This document shows, one piece after another, positions 21,467 through 30,444 of a stretch of DNA of 54,872 bases. The notes beneath the pieces were generated by a model. It did no database searches. It was not told where the DNA came from and saw only the letters and a program-made list of their open reading frames with translations. Source of the stretch: DASUWK01 sp036378435. Its GTDB lineage: Bacteria; Chloroflexota; Dormibacteria; Dormibacterales; Dormibacteraceae. Positions within the stretch are counted from its first letter, which is position 1. The number at the start of each line of letters is the position of its first letter. Position numbers and translations under genes: made by a program. The stretch spans positions 1 to 54,872 of the forward strand of contig DASUWK010000047.1 in the NCBI GenBank assembly GCA_036378435.1, read 5' to 3'.

Positions 21467-23527
21467 CTAGCCGCCCCAGTCGGGCAGCAGCCGCATCTGC
21501 TCCACCCGGCGCGCGGCGGGGCCGTAGCAGCGATCGAAGTAGTCCAGCACCATGCGCCGGGCGGCGAAGTCGGTGCCAACCGTGCGCAGCGAGGCGCGCA
21601 TCATGCCCAGCCAGCGCCGCGGCAGCCCGTCGGGACGGTCGAAGTAGGCCGGCACCACCTCCCGCTCGAGGAGGCGGTAGAGACCCTCGGCCTCGGCGCG
21701 GTCGTCGGCGTCCGGGCGGTCGAGGGTTGCGCCGGAAGGAATCGCCCAGCCGATGGCGGGCTGGTAGGCCTCGTCCCACCAGCCGTCGAGAATGCTGACG
21801 TTCAGCGCGCCGTTGGCTCCGGCCTTCATCCCGCTGGTGCCGCTCGCCTCGAGGAACCGCCGCGGGTTGTTGAGCCAGACGTCCGAGCCCTGCACCACGT
21901 GCCGGGCGACCTCGATGTCGTAGTCCTCCACGAACACGATCCCGGGCTCCTCGCGAGCCAGCGTCACCACCCTCTGCACCAGCTCCTTGCCCGGCGTGTC
22001 GGCCGGGTGCGCCTTCCCGGCGTACACGAAATGAACTCGGCGCCCGTCCGTGCCGAGCATTCGGTGCAGCCGCTTGGGATCGGCGAGGAGGAGGGTGGCC
22101 CGCTTGTAAGGCGCAAAGCGGCGGCTGAAGCCGATGATCAGCGCCTCGGGATCGAGGCCGGCGCCGGTCCGCTCGCGCACGAAGTCGACGAGGCGCTGCT
22201 TGAGCGAGGTGTGGATCGACCAGAGCTCCTCATCGCTTGCCTTCGAAAGCTGCTCCCAGCGCGGATCGGACGGCGCCAGGTCCCACCAGTCCGGTGACAC
22301 GTGGCGACTCAGCAGGTCGGCCACCTCAGGCGCGACCCAGGTCGGCGTGTGCACGCCGTTCGTCACGAACCCGATCGGCACCTGCGATTCCTGCAGGCCT
22401 GGCCACGCCGGCTTCCAGAGCCGCCGCGACACCGTGCCGTGCAGCCGGCTGACGCCGACGGCATGGTCGGCCAGGCGGAGGCAGACGTAGGTGGACGTGA
22501 GCGGCGAGGTCTGGTCCGCCGGTTTTTCCCGGCCGAGCTCCATGAAGCGCTCGAACGTGATCCCGGTCTGCTTGAGGTACGGCCCCAGCAGGTCTCGGAC
22601 CAGCTCGGGCGAGAAGAAGTCGCTGCCCGCGGCCACTGGCGTGTGGGTGGTGAAGACGATGCCGGCCCGCGCTACCAAGCGCGCTTCCTCGAGCGTCAGC
22701 TGGCGGGAGCCGCGGAGCTCGCGGATGCGCTCGATGCCGGCGAGAAAGCTGTGTCCCTCGTTGAGATGGAAGACCGTCGCCTCGATGCCCAGGGCGCGCA
22801 GTGCCCGCACGCCGCCGATGCCGAGGACGATCTCCTGGCGCAGCCGGCTCTCGGGGTCGGCGACGTACAGCCGGTCGGTGATCAAGCGCTGCTCGGGAGT
22901 GTTCTCGGGCACGTCCGTGTCCAGCAGGAAGAGCGGCACGCGCCCGACCTGGACCCGCCAGACGGCCGCCTTGACCGTCTCGCCGCCGAGGGGCGCTTCG
23001 ACCAGCAGCGGCTGATCCCCGTTCATCACCTGTTGCACCGGCAGGAGCTCCGGCCGGCTCTCCGAGTAGACCTCGGTCTGGCGGCCCTCGGCGTCGATTC
23101 GCTGTCGCCCGTAGCCGTGCCGGTAGAGCAGGCCCATGCCGACCAGGGGCAGGCCGAGATCGCTCGCCGCCTTCAGGTGGTCGCCCGCGAGGATGCCGAG
23201 GCCGCCCGCGTAGATCGGCAGGCACTCCGCCAGCCCGAACTCCAGCGAGAAGTAGCCGATCAGCAGCGGCGCCTGGGCGTCGTAGAACGGCGGCCGCCGG
23301 TCGCGGTAGTCGTGGAGAGCCGTCCGGGCGCCTTCGACTGCGGCCTTGACCTCCGAGCGCGCAAGGGCGGCGTCGACGCCGGCGGCGCCCAAGCGGTCGA
23401 GCAGGACCAGCGGGTTGTGGCCGCTGTCCTCCCACGCCTCGGGGTCGAGGGCGCGGAACGCAGCTTGAATTCGTGGTTGCCAGGTCCAGGTAAGGTCGAG
23501 AGCCCAGGAGTGGAGCTCCTCTAACAC
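21467..23527 (-). CDS. glgP: Alpha-glucan phosphorylase (GT35, short form)
   Basis: 686 aa. It releases glucose-1-phosphate from alpha-1,4-glucan. The pyridoxal phosphate site is EASGTSGMKAGANGALN with Lys568. Other family blocks are YFSLEFGLAECLPIYAGGLGILAGDHLKAASD near residue 95 (read in parts) and VFTTHTPVAAGSDFF. The N-terminal WTWQPRIQAAFRALDP is typical of the short TIGR02094-type enzymes, which lack the regulatory N-terminus of muscle-type phosphorylase. Start is GTG at 23527, 7 bases after the -10 hexamer TAGGTT on the same strand. It converges with the synthase fusion and diverges from the nucleotidyltransferase. Confidence 0.93.
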   Translation of the reverse strand: MLEELHSWALDLTWTWQPRIQAAFRALDPEAWEDSGHNPLVLLDRLGAAGVDAALARSEVKAAVEGARTALHDYRDRRPPFYDAQAPLLIGYFSLEFGLAECLPIYAGGLGILAGDHLKAASDLGLPLVGMGLLYRHGYGRQRIDAEGRQTEVYSESRPELLPVQQVMNGDQPLLVEAPLGGETVKAAVWRVQVGRVPLFLLDTDVPENTPEQRLITDRLYVADPESRLRQEIVLGIGGVRALRALGIEATVFHLNEGHSFLAGIERIRELRGSRQLTLEEARLVARAGIVFTTHTPVAAGSDFFSPELVRDLLGPYLKQTGITFERFMELGREKPADQTSPLTSTYVCLRLADHAVGVSRLHGTVSRRLWKPAWPGLQESQVPIGFVTNGVHTPTWVAPEVADLLSRHVSPDWWDLAPSDPRWEQLSKASDEELWSIHTSLKQRLVDFVRERTGAGLDPEALIIGFSRRFAPYKRATLLLADPKRLHRMLGTDGRRVHFVYAGKAHPADTPGKELVQRVVTLAREEPGIVFVEDYDIEVARHVVQGSDVWLNNPRRFLEASGTSGMKAGANGALNVSILDGWWDEAYQPAIGWAIPSGATLDRPDADDRAEAEGLYRLLEREVVPAYFDRPDGLPRRWLGMMRASLRTVGTDFAARRMVLDYFDRCYGPAARRVEQMRLLPDWGG

Positions 23528-23534
23528 TCAAGTG

Positions 23535-23544
23535 AACCTAGCAT
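23535..23544. promoter_or_regulatory. Head-on overlapping -10 elements for glgP and the nucleotidyltransferase gene
   Basis: Reverse TAGGTT (23540-23535) is 7 bases before the glgP GTG, and forward TAGCAT (23539-23544) is 7 bases before the ATG at 23552. They share the central TA, so RNA polymerase cannot occupy both. Both spacings predict leaderless or near-leaderless mRNAs. No -35 is evident. Confidence 0.55.
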
Positions 23545-23551
23545 TTGGCCC

Positions 23552-26086
23552 ATGAAGGCGGTCGTCATGGCCGGCGGCGAGGGCTCGCGACTGCGGCCGC
23601 TGACGAGCCAGCGGCCGAAGCCGCTGGTGCCGGTGGGCGGCCGGCCGATCATGGAGCACATCCTGCTGCTGCTGCGCAAGCACCAGGCGCGTGATGTGAT
23701 CGCCACCCTCCAGTACCTCGGCGCCAGCATTCGCAACCACTTCGGTGACGGCTCCGACTACGGCGTGCGGCTCACCTACTCGGTCGAGGACTCGCCGCTC
23801 GGCACCGCGGGCTCGGTGAAGCTGGTCGAGGACGAGCTCACCGAGACGTTCTTGGTGATCAGCGGCGACGCGCTCACCGACATCGACCTGACGGCCGCGG
23901 TCCGCTTCCACAAGGAGCAGAAGGCCCTGGCGACGATCGTGCTGAAGCCCGTGCCCAACCCGCTCGAGTACGGCGTGGTGGTCACCGACGAGCAGCAGCG
24001 CGTGCAGCGGTTCCTGGAGAAGCCCTCTTGGGGCGAGGTGTTCAGCGACCTCGCCAACACGGGCATCTACGTCCTGGAGCCGGAGGTCTTCGCCTATTTC
24101 GAGCGCGACGCCGTCGTGGATTGGGCGAGCGACGTCTTTCCGCGGCTCCTGTCCGACGGCAAGCCGGTCTACGGCTGGATCGCCGACGGGTACTGGGAGG
24201 ACGTCGGCACGCACGCCGCGTACCTCAAGGCCAACTTCGACTGCCTCGAAGGCAAGGTCAAGGTGGAGCTGCCGGCAGCCGGCCGCACGGGTTCGGCCTG
24301 GGTCGCCGAGGACGCGGAGATCGCGGCCGACGCCCGGATCGAGGGCCCGTGTCTGATCGGCCCCGGGTCGCGCATCCGCCCCGGCGCCTTCATCAACGGC
24401 CCGACGGTGATCGGCAGCTACTGCACGGTCGACGGCAGCACCAAGATCTCGAACTCGGTGGTCTGGGATCACTCGTACATCGGCGAGAACTGCCGGCTGC
24501 GCGGCAGCGTGGTCTGCCACGGCGTGATCGTGAAGAACGGCTGCCTGCTCGAAGAGGGCAGCGTCATCGGCAGCCAGGTCGTGATGGGCGAAGGCACGCA
24601 GGTCAACGCCAACGTCCGGATCTGGCCGAACAAGGACATCGAAGCCGGCGCCGTCGTCCGCGAATCGATCATCTGGGCCGGATCCTGGCGCAGGGGCCTG
24701 TTCACGGCTTACGGCCTCTCGGGGCTGACCAACGTCGAGATCACGCCCGAGTTCGCGGCCCGGCTAGGCGCGTCGATCGGCGCGCTGTATCCGAAGGGCA
24801 CGACAGTGGCGGTCTCCCGCGACTACTCGCGGTCGGCGCGCATGGTGCAGCGAGCCCTGATCTCCGGCCTGATCTCGTCCGGCGCGGACATCGCCGACCT
24901 GTCGGCCGTGACGATCCCCGTCGCCCGGCACTGGGCCCACATGCGCCACGTGCCGGCGGTGCACGTGCAGACATCGCCCGTGGACCCCCGCTCCGCCGAC
25001 ATCCGGATCTTCGACTCCAACGGGCTGGATCTCGACAAGCGGCACGAGCGCAAGCTCGAGAACCTCTTCTTCCGCGAGGACCTGCGGCGAGTGCTGCACG
25101 GCGAGCTCGGCGCTCTCAACCGGTACGAGAACGCGTACGAGAGGTACCAGGACACGCTGCTGGGCAAGCTCAGCCTGCCGCGGGTGCGAGCCGTGAGGCC
25201 CAAGGTTCTGGTCGACTACCACGGCGGCGCGGCGGCCGAGGTGCTGCCACGCGTGCTCCAGGAGATGGGCTGCGAGGTGATCGCGTTGAACGGAGCTCCG
25301 GGCGAGGCCATCGAGAGGTCGGTCGACGAGTTCGACGCCCACCTGAAGGAGATGGGCGTGATCGTCAAGGCTGTAGGCGCCAGCCTGGGCGCGTTCATCG
25401 ACTCGCCGGCCGAGCGCTGTTTCCTGGTGGACGAGACGGGGACGATCCTGGCTCACCACGAGGCGTTCGGCGCGCTGGCCGAGCTGGCGCTGCAGCAGCG
25501 GCAGGGCATGATCCTCGGGCCGGCGTCCAGCTCGCTCGTCTTCTCGATGATCTCTGAGGAGCTCGGCGGCCGATTCGTGCCCACCAAGACCACCCCTGGT
25601 GCGGTGCTGAGGGCGGCGCAGCACGGCGAGACCATCCTGGCGTCCGACGCCGCGGGCGGCTACTGCTGGCCCGACTTCCAGATCGCGTTCGATGCGGTCT
25701 TCACGGTGGCGCGCACGCTCGAGATGCTCGCCACCAGCGATGCGACTCTGAGTGAGCTGCGAAAGCGGCTGCCGACCGTCGGGTACGTGCGTCGCGACGA
25801 GTTCTGCCCCTGGGAGGCGAAGGGGCGCGTGATGCGCACCGTGCTGGAGCGACACCTCAAGGACCAGGTGGATCTGACCGACGGCGTGAAAGTGTTCATC
25901 GACGGCGGCTGGGTGCTCGTGGTGCCGGACGCGGACAAGCCCGAATACCACATCATCGCGTCGACCAAGGAGACGGCGAGCGCGAAAGGGCTGGTGGACG
26001 AGTACGCGAGGCTCGTGCGCGAGGTCGTCGCCGAGACGCGTCCGAGGGGCGAGCCGGTAGTGGAGCGCAAGCAGGCCGAGCTCTGA
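23552..26086 (+). CDS. Sugar-1-phosphate nucleotidyltransferase fused to a degenerate phosphomannomutase-like domain
   Basis: 844 aa. Residues 1 to about 235 are a nucleotidyltransferase with the signature GGEGSRLRPLTSQRPKPL (residues 8-25) and ISGDALTDID for the metal. Residues about 245-375 form a left-handed beta-helix of hexapeptide repeats. The rest is phosphomannomutase-like, but the four active loops are altered: no TASHNP phosphoserine loop, the metal loop reads FIDSPAERCFLVDETG in place of DGDADR, and the GEESGH and R-x-SGTEP loops are absent. Relatives are annotated as mannose-1-phosphate guanylyltransferase. Its place opposite glgP makes glucose-1-phosphate a possible substrate, but that is inference. 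Confidence 0.85.
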   Translation: MKAVVMAGGEGSRLRPLTSQRPKPLVPVGGRPIMEHILLLLRKHQARDVIATLQYLGASIRNHFGDGSDYGVRLTYSVEDSPLGTAGSVKLVEDELTETFLVISGDALTDIDLTAAVRFHKEQKALATIVLKPVPNPLEYGVVVTDEQQRVQRFLEKPSWGEVFSDLANTGIYVLEPEVFAYFERDAVVDWASDVFPRLLSDGKPVYGWIADGYWEDVGTHAAYLKANFDCLEGKVKVELPAAGRTGSAWVAEDAEIAADARIEGPCLIGPGSRIRPGAFINGPTVIGSYCTVDGSTKISNSVVWDHSYIGENCRLRGSVVCHGVIVKNGCLLEEGSVIGSQVVMGEGTQVNANVRIWPNKDIEAGAVVRESIIWAGSWRRGLFTAYGLSGLTNVEITPEFAARLGASIGALYPKGTTVAVSRDYSRSARMVQRALISGLISSGADIADLSAVTIPVARHWAHMRHVPAVHVQTSPVDPRSADIRIFDSNGLDLDKRHERKLENLFFREDLRRVLHGELGALNRYENAYERYQDTLLGKLSLPRVRAVRPKVLVDYHGGAAAEVLPRVLQEMGCEVIALNGAPGEAIERSVDEFDAHLKEMGVIVKAVGASLGAFIDSPAERCFLVDETGTILAHHEAFGALAELALQQRQGMILGPASSSLVFSMISEELGGRFVPTKTTPGAVLRAAQHGETILASDAAGGYCWPDFQIAFDAVFTVARTLEMLATSDATLSELRKRLPTVGYVRRDEFCPWEAKGRVMRTVLERHLKDQVDLTDGVKVFIDGGWVLVVPDADKPEYHIIASTKETASAKGLVDEYARLVREVVAETRPRGEPVVERKQAEL

Positions 26087-26181
26087 GCCTGGACTTTCGA
26101 CCGGCTGCCGACGCTGACGCGGAGTTCGCGGCGCAGGCCGCCACTGCAGCGGCGCCGCACCATCCCGTCGACGCGGACGAG

Positions 26182-27012
26182 ATGAGCCTCTTCTGGCGCT
26201 GGTCGGACTCGATGGGCCCGTCCCGCCGCTGGATCGTTTGGCACGGCGACGAGCGGCTGGGCTGGATCGGCGTCGGCCGCGAAGGTGAGGAGGTCCACGC
26301 CAGGGTCGAGGTGGACCTGGCTGGAGCCGGGCCGGACGCGTACGCCGAAGCATTCGCCTTCGCCGAAGGCCAGGCCGCCGAGTTGGGCGCCGGCTCAGTC
26401 GTCACCGACGTCTGGACGGATCGCGCAGCTGCTCTGGACGCGCTGCGTTCGCTCGGCTGGAAGCAGCGCCGGCACGAGCGCTTCTGGCGCCTCGAGCTGC
26501 AGCCAGCCAAGGAGCGTCTGGCGGCGGAGTTGGCCGGGGCCCGGGAGGCGGCGAAGGGGCTGAGCGCGGTCACGGCGGCCGAGTTCGGCGGCGAGTCGGT
26601 TTTCAGAACGCTCTACGAGATCAACAACCAAACGCTGCTCGATGTGCCGCGTTCGATCGCGTTCGTGCCGGATCCCTTCGAGCTCTGGATGGAGTGGATG
26701 TCGCCCCCCCGCTCGACGCCGGATCGCATCTGGATCGGGGTCGCCGACGGCGCGCCGGTCGGGTTGTCGCTCCTGTCCTACCGTCCGGTCGGCATCGTCG
26801 AGACCGGGTACACGGGCGTACTGCGCGAGTACCGGGGTCGCGGGCTGGCGCGCCTGCTGAAGCTCGAGACGCTGGTGCAGGCCGCGAACCTCGGCGTGGA
26901 AGCGGTGGAGACGGACAACGACTCCGAGAACGCCCCGATCATCCACCTCAACCAGGCGCTGGGCTATTCGGAGATCACGGGCCAGCTGGAGTTCGCCAAG
27001 AGCCTGGTCTGA
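26182..27012 (+). CDS. GNAT-family N-acetyltransferase
   Basis: 276 aa from the first conventional start (ATG 26182). The C-terminal half has the acetyl-CoA loop TGVLREYRGRGLARLLKLE and the following VETDNDSENAPIIHLNQALGY, clear GNAT features. The N-terminal half looks like a second, weaker GNAT fold. The frame remains coding upstream, reading LDFRPAADADAEFAAQAATA, a normal GNAT beginning. No ATG, GTG or TTG exists there; a CTG at 26083 overlaps the stop of the preceding gene as CTGA. The real start is therefore probably 26083, adding 33 residues. The acceptor is unknown. Confidence 0.8.
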   Translation: MSLFWRWSDSMGPSRRWIVWHGDERLGWIGVGREGEEVHARVEVDLAGAGPDAYAEAFAFAEGQAAELGAGSVVTDVWTDRAAALDALRSLGWKQRRHERFWRLELQPAKERLAAELAGAREAAKGLSAVTAAEFGGESVFRTLYEINNQTLLDVPRSIAFVPDPFELWMEWMSPPRSTPDRIWIGVADGAPVGLSLLSYRPVGIVETGYTGVLREYRGRGLARLLKLETLVQAANLGVEAVETDNDSENAPIIHLNQALGYSEITGQLEFAKSLV

Positions 27013-27036
27013 GTCAGCCCGCACTCGCCCTTTGGG

Positions 27037-27042
27037 TAGACT
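27037..27042 (+). promoter_or_regulatory. Possible -10 of the tRNA gene
   Basis: TAGACT lies 13 bases before the tRNA 5' end, which would give a precursor leader of about 6 nt for RNase P. No -35 match is evident. Confidence 0.35.
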
Positions 27043-27055
27043 CCAGTCTCGCCGA

Positions 27056-27131
27056 GCGGGAGTAGCTCACCTGGCAGAGCGCGACCTTCCCAAGGTTGAG
27101 GTAGCGGGTTCGAGTCCCGTCTCCCGCTCCA
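27056..27131 (+). tRNA. tRNA-Gly (anticodon CCC)
   Basis: 76 nt including an encoded CCA. The acceptor stem GCGGGAG pairs with CTCCCGC, the discriminator is T, the D-arm is GCTC/GAGC, the anticodon stem CGACC/GGTTG encloses TTCCCAA (anticodon CCC at 27089-27091), and the T-arm is GCGGG-TTCGAGT-CCCGT. It reads GGG glycine codons. It lies between the GNAT gene and a small membrane protein on the same strand. Confidence 0.96.
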
Positions 27132-27174
27132 CTCTTAACCCACTGCGGGCGGCGCGTCAGGCCATGATGCGTCC

Positions 27175-27336
27175 GTGAACAACAACCTCCTGCGGCGCCC
27201 CTTCGCGCTGGTCCTGCTGGTGATCGCCATCCCGGTCATCGTGATCGGCCGCGTCAGCCACGATACGGCCGTGGCAATCGCTGGGTATGCGCTGCTTGCA
27301 ATCGCGATCATCGTGGGCCTGGTCGTGCGCCGCTAG
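27175..27336 (+). CDS. 53-residue membrane protein
   Basis: A short frame opens with GTG at 27175 and ends with TAG at 27336. It encodes MNNNLLRRP followed by two hydrophobic segments (LVLLVIAIPVIVI and IAGYALLAIAIIVGLVV) joined by a short polar turn, and ends RR. This fits a two-helix hairpin membrane peptide with both ends in the cytoplasm. No clear Shine-Dalgarno site is seen. Its function is not recognised. Amino acid pattern and lack of stops support it, but the short length limits certainty. Confidence 0.5.
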   Translation: MNNNLLRRPFALVLLVIAIPVIVIGRVSHDTAVAIAGYALLAIAIIVGLVVRR

Positions 27337-27366
27337 TTGGGACATTCTCGACCGAACGCGTACCGT
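27337..27366 (+). promoter_or_regulatory. Possible promoter of the 94-residue protein gene
   Basis: TTGGGA (27337-27342), an 18-base spacer and TACCGT (27361-27366) precede the GTG at 27386, with GGCAGGAAAG as a possible ribosome site. Matches to consensus are only moderate. Confidence 0.35.
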
Positions 27367-27385
27367 CGAGGGCAGGAAAGCCACA

Positions 27386-27670
27386 GTGTCTGAAGCAATC
27401 CCGGCCGCGTACTCATTAGTCAGGGAGCGATTCGACGCCTGCCGTCGCTCTTTCGACAACCTCGAAGCAGCGCATCGCCGCGGAAGCTTCCAAGGCCCGG
27501 AACACCAGACCTTCATCGATGCTCTCGAGCAAGCGAGAGACGCGATGAGCGACCTGCGCGCCCACGCCGAGGCGCAGCGTGCGGCCGCCAACGAGGGCAT
27601 CAGCTCGGCCATGGCGACTCTCCATCGCCTCGAGGACGAGATGCCTGACCGCAAGCCCCGAGCCACCTAG
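27386..27670 (+). CDS. 94-residue helical protein of unknown function
   Basis: Starting at GTG 27386 the product is MSEAIPAAYSLVRERF…, 94 aa, rich in Ala, Arg, Glu and predicted all-helical, with long amphipathic runs (FIDALEQARDAMSDLRAHAEAQ). The same frame is open further upstream, but that part reads WDILDRTRTVEGRK and similar and is not convincing; the GTG is preceded by GGCAGGAAAG at a suitable distance. I do not recognise the family. It lies between the small membrane protein and the large regulator. Confidence 0.6.
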   Translation: MSEAIPAAYSLVRERFDACRRSFDNLEAAHRRGSFQGPEHQTFIDALEQARDAMSDLRAHAEAQRAAANEGISSAMATLHRLEDEMPDRKPRAT

Positions 27671-27741
27671 CCGCCCCGTACACCGGCCGCGGCTCGTGGG
27701 GCTTTGCCAAACGAGCTCAGCGAGCGCACTATTACCGATCC

Positions 27742-30357
27742 ATGAGCGTCCGGGTGGCCGACGCCGGCGCAGCGCTGCTCGAGCGGTCGGCCGAGATCGA
27801 AGAGCTCAAGCAGCACCTCGACGCGGCCAAGGCAGGGCGGGGCAACACGATTCTCGTCTCCGGCGAGGCGGGGATCGGCAAGACCGCGTTGGTGCGCCGA
27901 TTCGTGTCCGAGGCCAACGGCTCGCTGTCGGTGCTGTCGGGCGCGTGCGAGCCCCTCTCCGCCCCCAGAGCTCTCGGACCCCTGCTCGACCTGGCCATGG
28001 GTCGGCAGGGCGAGCTCAGCCGGGTCCTCGAGGGACCCTGCCGGCCGCACGATGCCGCGACGGCGCTCCTGCGCGACCTCGAGGCGTTCCCCGCCGCCGC
28101 CGTCGTGATCGAGGACCTGCACTGGGCGGACGACGCGACCCTCGACGTCCTGAAGCTGCTGACCCGCCGCTTCGAGGACGTGTCCGGGGTTCTGATCTGC
28201 ACGTATAGAGACGACGAGCTCGGCCGCTCTCACCCGCTGGCTCGGCTGCTCGGCGAGATCAGCGCCCGGCCGGCCGTCACCCGGCTGCGCCTGGAGCCAC
28301 TCTCGCTCGCGGCCGTGACCGAGCTGGCGGCGGCGACCGAGATCGACCCCGTCGATCTGCATCGCAAGACCGGCGGCAACCCCTTCTTCGTCACGGAGGT
28401 GCTGGCCGGCTCGCGCGCCGACGTGCCGGTCGCGGTCAGCGATGCGGTGCTCGCGCGCGCCGGGCGCCTCTCCGCTGGCGCAAGAGCCGTCCTGGAGACG
28501 GTTGCGCTCGCGCCCCCGCTGGCCGAAGCCTGGCTGCTGGAGGCGGTCAGGCCGGGCTGCTCAGACGACCTCGATGAGTGCCTGGCCTCCGGCATGTTGG
28601 TGAGCACGGACGGTGGCGTGGCCTTTCGCCACGAGCTCGCCAGGACCGCTATCGAGCGCAGCCTGAACCCGGTCCGCAGGCGCTCGGTGCACCAGGACGT
28701 TCTAGCCGCCCTGAGCGCGCCGCCGAACGGGTCGGCCCTCGATCCCACCAGGCTTGCCCACCACGCCGAGGCCGCAGGCGACGTGACCGCCCTTCTCGGG
28801 TATGCGCCGGAGGCCGGCGCCCTGGCGTCGAGTCGCGGCGCCCACCACGAATCGGCGGCGCAGTATTGGCGGGCAATCCGGGTGGGGCAGTCCCTCAGTC
28901 CGGTCAGGCTGGGTGAGCTGTACGAACGGCACGCGCACGAGACCTACCTGACCGATCAGTTCGAACCCGCCATCGCCTCGGCACGGGCGGCCGTCGAGTG
29001 CTACGAGCGAGGTGATGACCGGCTGCGCGAAGCCGCCGCCCTGACCGAGCTCACACACCTGCTGCGGTGCGGCGGTCACCACCTTGAGTCCGAGGCCAGC
29101 GCCGCCCAGGGCCTGGCGCTCCTGCAGGAGCTGCCGCCAGGCCCTGAGCTGGCCTTCGCGTTCGCGACACAGGCGTTCTTGCGGATGTGCAAGGGAGATG
29201 TGCTGGGCACTTTTGACTGGGGCGCCAGGGCCATCGAGCTGGCCGAGCAAACTGGTGCCGACCGCGCTCTTCTGCATGCGCTCAACACCGTGGGAACAGT
29301 GGAGATGAGTCTCAGCCGGCCGGCGGGGCGCAACAAGATCCTGCACAGCCTGGAAATGGCGCTCGAGCTGGACCTCGACGAGGACGTCGGGCGTGCGTAC
29401 CTGAACTTGTGCGGAGTTGCGTCGACCACACACGACTTCGTGGGCTTGGACGAGATGATCGCTCGCGGCCGCACGTACTGCGCCGAGCGCAGCCTCGATC
29501 TCTGGGACTACTACCTGATCGGCTACCAAGCTTTCATCGCTCTGGAGCGCGGTGATTGGTCGCGCGCGGTCGATCTCGCCCAGGAAGTGCTGCGCCAGAC
29601 TTCGACGCTCCTCGCCCGTCAGACGCCTCAGCTGGTCCTCGCGCTCGTGCGCGTCCGGCGCGGAGACCCGGACTGGGAGCCGGCGCTCGAGGAGTGCAGG
29701 AGAGCCGGCTTCGCGGCCGACGAGCTGCAGTCGATCGTGCCGGCCGTGACAGCTGAGGCCGAGGTCGCCTGGCACCACGGCCGCGCCGCAGAGATCGCCG
29801 ACCTCACGGAATCGACGTACCGCTGGGCGCTCGGCGAGAAAGACCCCTGGGAGACCGCGGGGCCCGCGATCTGGCGCGCTCGGGCCGGCGTCGTCGACGA
29901 CGTGCCCGACTGGCTGCCGCTGCCGCACCGCCTCGAGATGACGGGAGATGCCAGGGGCGCGGCAGAGGCCTGGCTCGCCCTCGGCTGTCCGTACGACGCT
30001 GCCTTGGCGCTCGCCTCGTCGGGCGACAGCGATTCGTTGGCCCAGGCGCACAGCCGGCTGCTCAAGCTGGGAGCGCGTGCCACGGCTGCCGTGATCGCAC
30101 GGCGCCTCCGCGAGGAGGGCGCCACCAAAATCGCGCGCGGTCCGCGGGCGCGCACTCTCGTGAACCCCGCCGGGCTGACCGCGAGAGAGCTCGAGGTGGC
30201 GCAGCTCCTATCCCAGGGGCTGTCGAACGCCGCGATCGCCAAGCGCCTCTACCTGTCGCCCAAGACTGTCGATCACCACGTCTCGGCGATCCTGGGGAAG
30301 CTCGACGTGCGCAATCGCGGCGAGGCCGCGACCCGCCTGGCCGGCGCTGAAATATAG
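27742..30357 (+). CDS. LAL-type LuxR-family transcriptional regulator with AAA ATPase domain
   Basis: 871 aa. The N-terminal STAND/AAA ATPase has Walker A GEAGIGKT (residues 41-48) and a Walker B region VVIEDLHWADDATLDVLK. The middle (about 330-780) is helical, TPR/MalT-like. The C-terminus is a LuxR helix-turn-helix, GLTARELEVAQLLSQGLSN followed by AIAKRLYLSPKTVDHHVSAILGKL. LAL regulators sense a small ligand and activate nearby genes, so the secreted-protein genes downstream are candidate targets. A TATTAC sequence 6 bases before the ATG may be a -10. It is followed by a hairpin. Confidence 0.9.
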   Translation: MSVRVADAGAALLERSAEIEELKQHLDAAKAGRGNTILVSGEAGIGKTALVRRFVSEANGSLSVLSGACEPLSAPRALGPLLDLAMGRQGELSRVLEGPCRPHDAATALLRDLEAFPAAAVVIEDLHWADDATLDVLKLLTRRFEDVSGVLICTYRDDELGRSHPLARLLGEISARPAVTRLRLEPLSLAAVTELAAATEIDPVDLHRKTGGNPFFVTEVLAGSRADVPVAVSDAVLARAGRLSAGARAVLETVALAPPLAEAWLLEAVRPGCSDDLDECLASGMLVSTDGGVAFRHELARTAIERSLNPVRRRSVHQDVLAALSAPPNGSALDPTRLAHHAEAAGDVTALLGYAPEAGALASSRGAHHESAAQYWRAIRVGQSLSPVRLGELYERHAHETYLTDQFEPAIASARAAVECYERGDDRLREAAALTELTHLLRCGGHHLESEASAAQGLALLQELPPGPELAFAFATQAFLRMCKGDVLGTFDWGARAIELAEQTGADRALLHALNTVGTVEMSLSRPAGRNKILHSLEMALELDLDEDVGRAYLNLCGVASTTHDFVGLDEMIARGRTYCAERSLDLWDYYLIGYQAFIALERGDWSRAVDLAQEVLRQTSTLLARQTPQLVLALVRVRRGDPDWEPALEECRRAGFAADELQSIVPAVTAEAEVAWHHGRAAEIADLTESTYRWALGEKDPWETAGPAIWRARAGVVDDVPDWLPLPHRLEMTGDARGAAEAWLALGCPYDAALALASSGDSDSLAQAHSRLLKLGARATAAVIARRLREEGATKIARGPRARTLVNPAGLTARELEVAQLLSQGLSNAAIAKRLYLSPKTVDHHVSAILGKLDVRNRGEAATRLAGAEI

Positions 30358-30360
30358 GGA

Positions 30361-30406
30361 GCCGCCCGGCCCAATCTAGGTAGGCCTCCCGATTCGGGCC
30401 GGCCGC
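30361..30406 (+). terminator. Imperfect hairpin after the LAL regulator
   Basis: CGGCCC-AATC on the left (30361-30376) pairs with GATTCGGGCCG on the right (30391-30406) with one bulge. It lies 4 bases after the regulator stop and before the strong ribosome site of the next gene. No T-run follows. Confidence 0.35.
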
Positions 30407-30444
30407 CTCGAGCGCGATGTTCCTCCACACAAGGAGGAGCACGA

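Noticed and set aside
27056..27131. tRNA-Gly as an attachment site of an integrated element
   Set aside because: No integrase gene and no second copy of the tRNA 3' end was noticed in the window.
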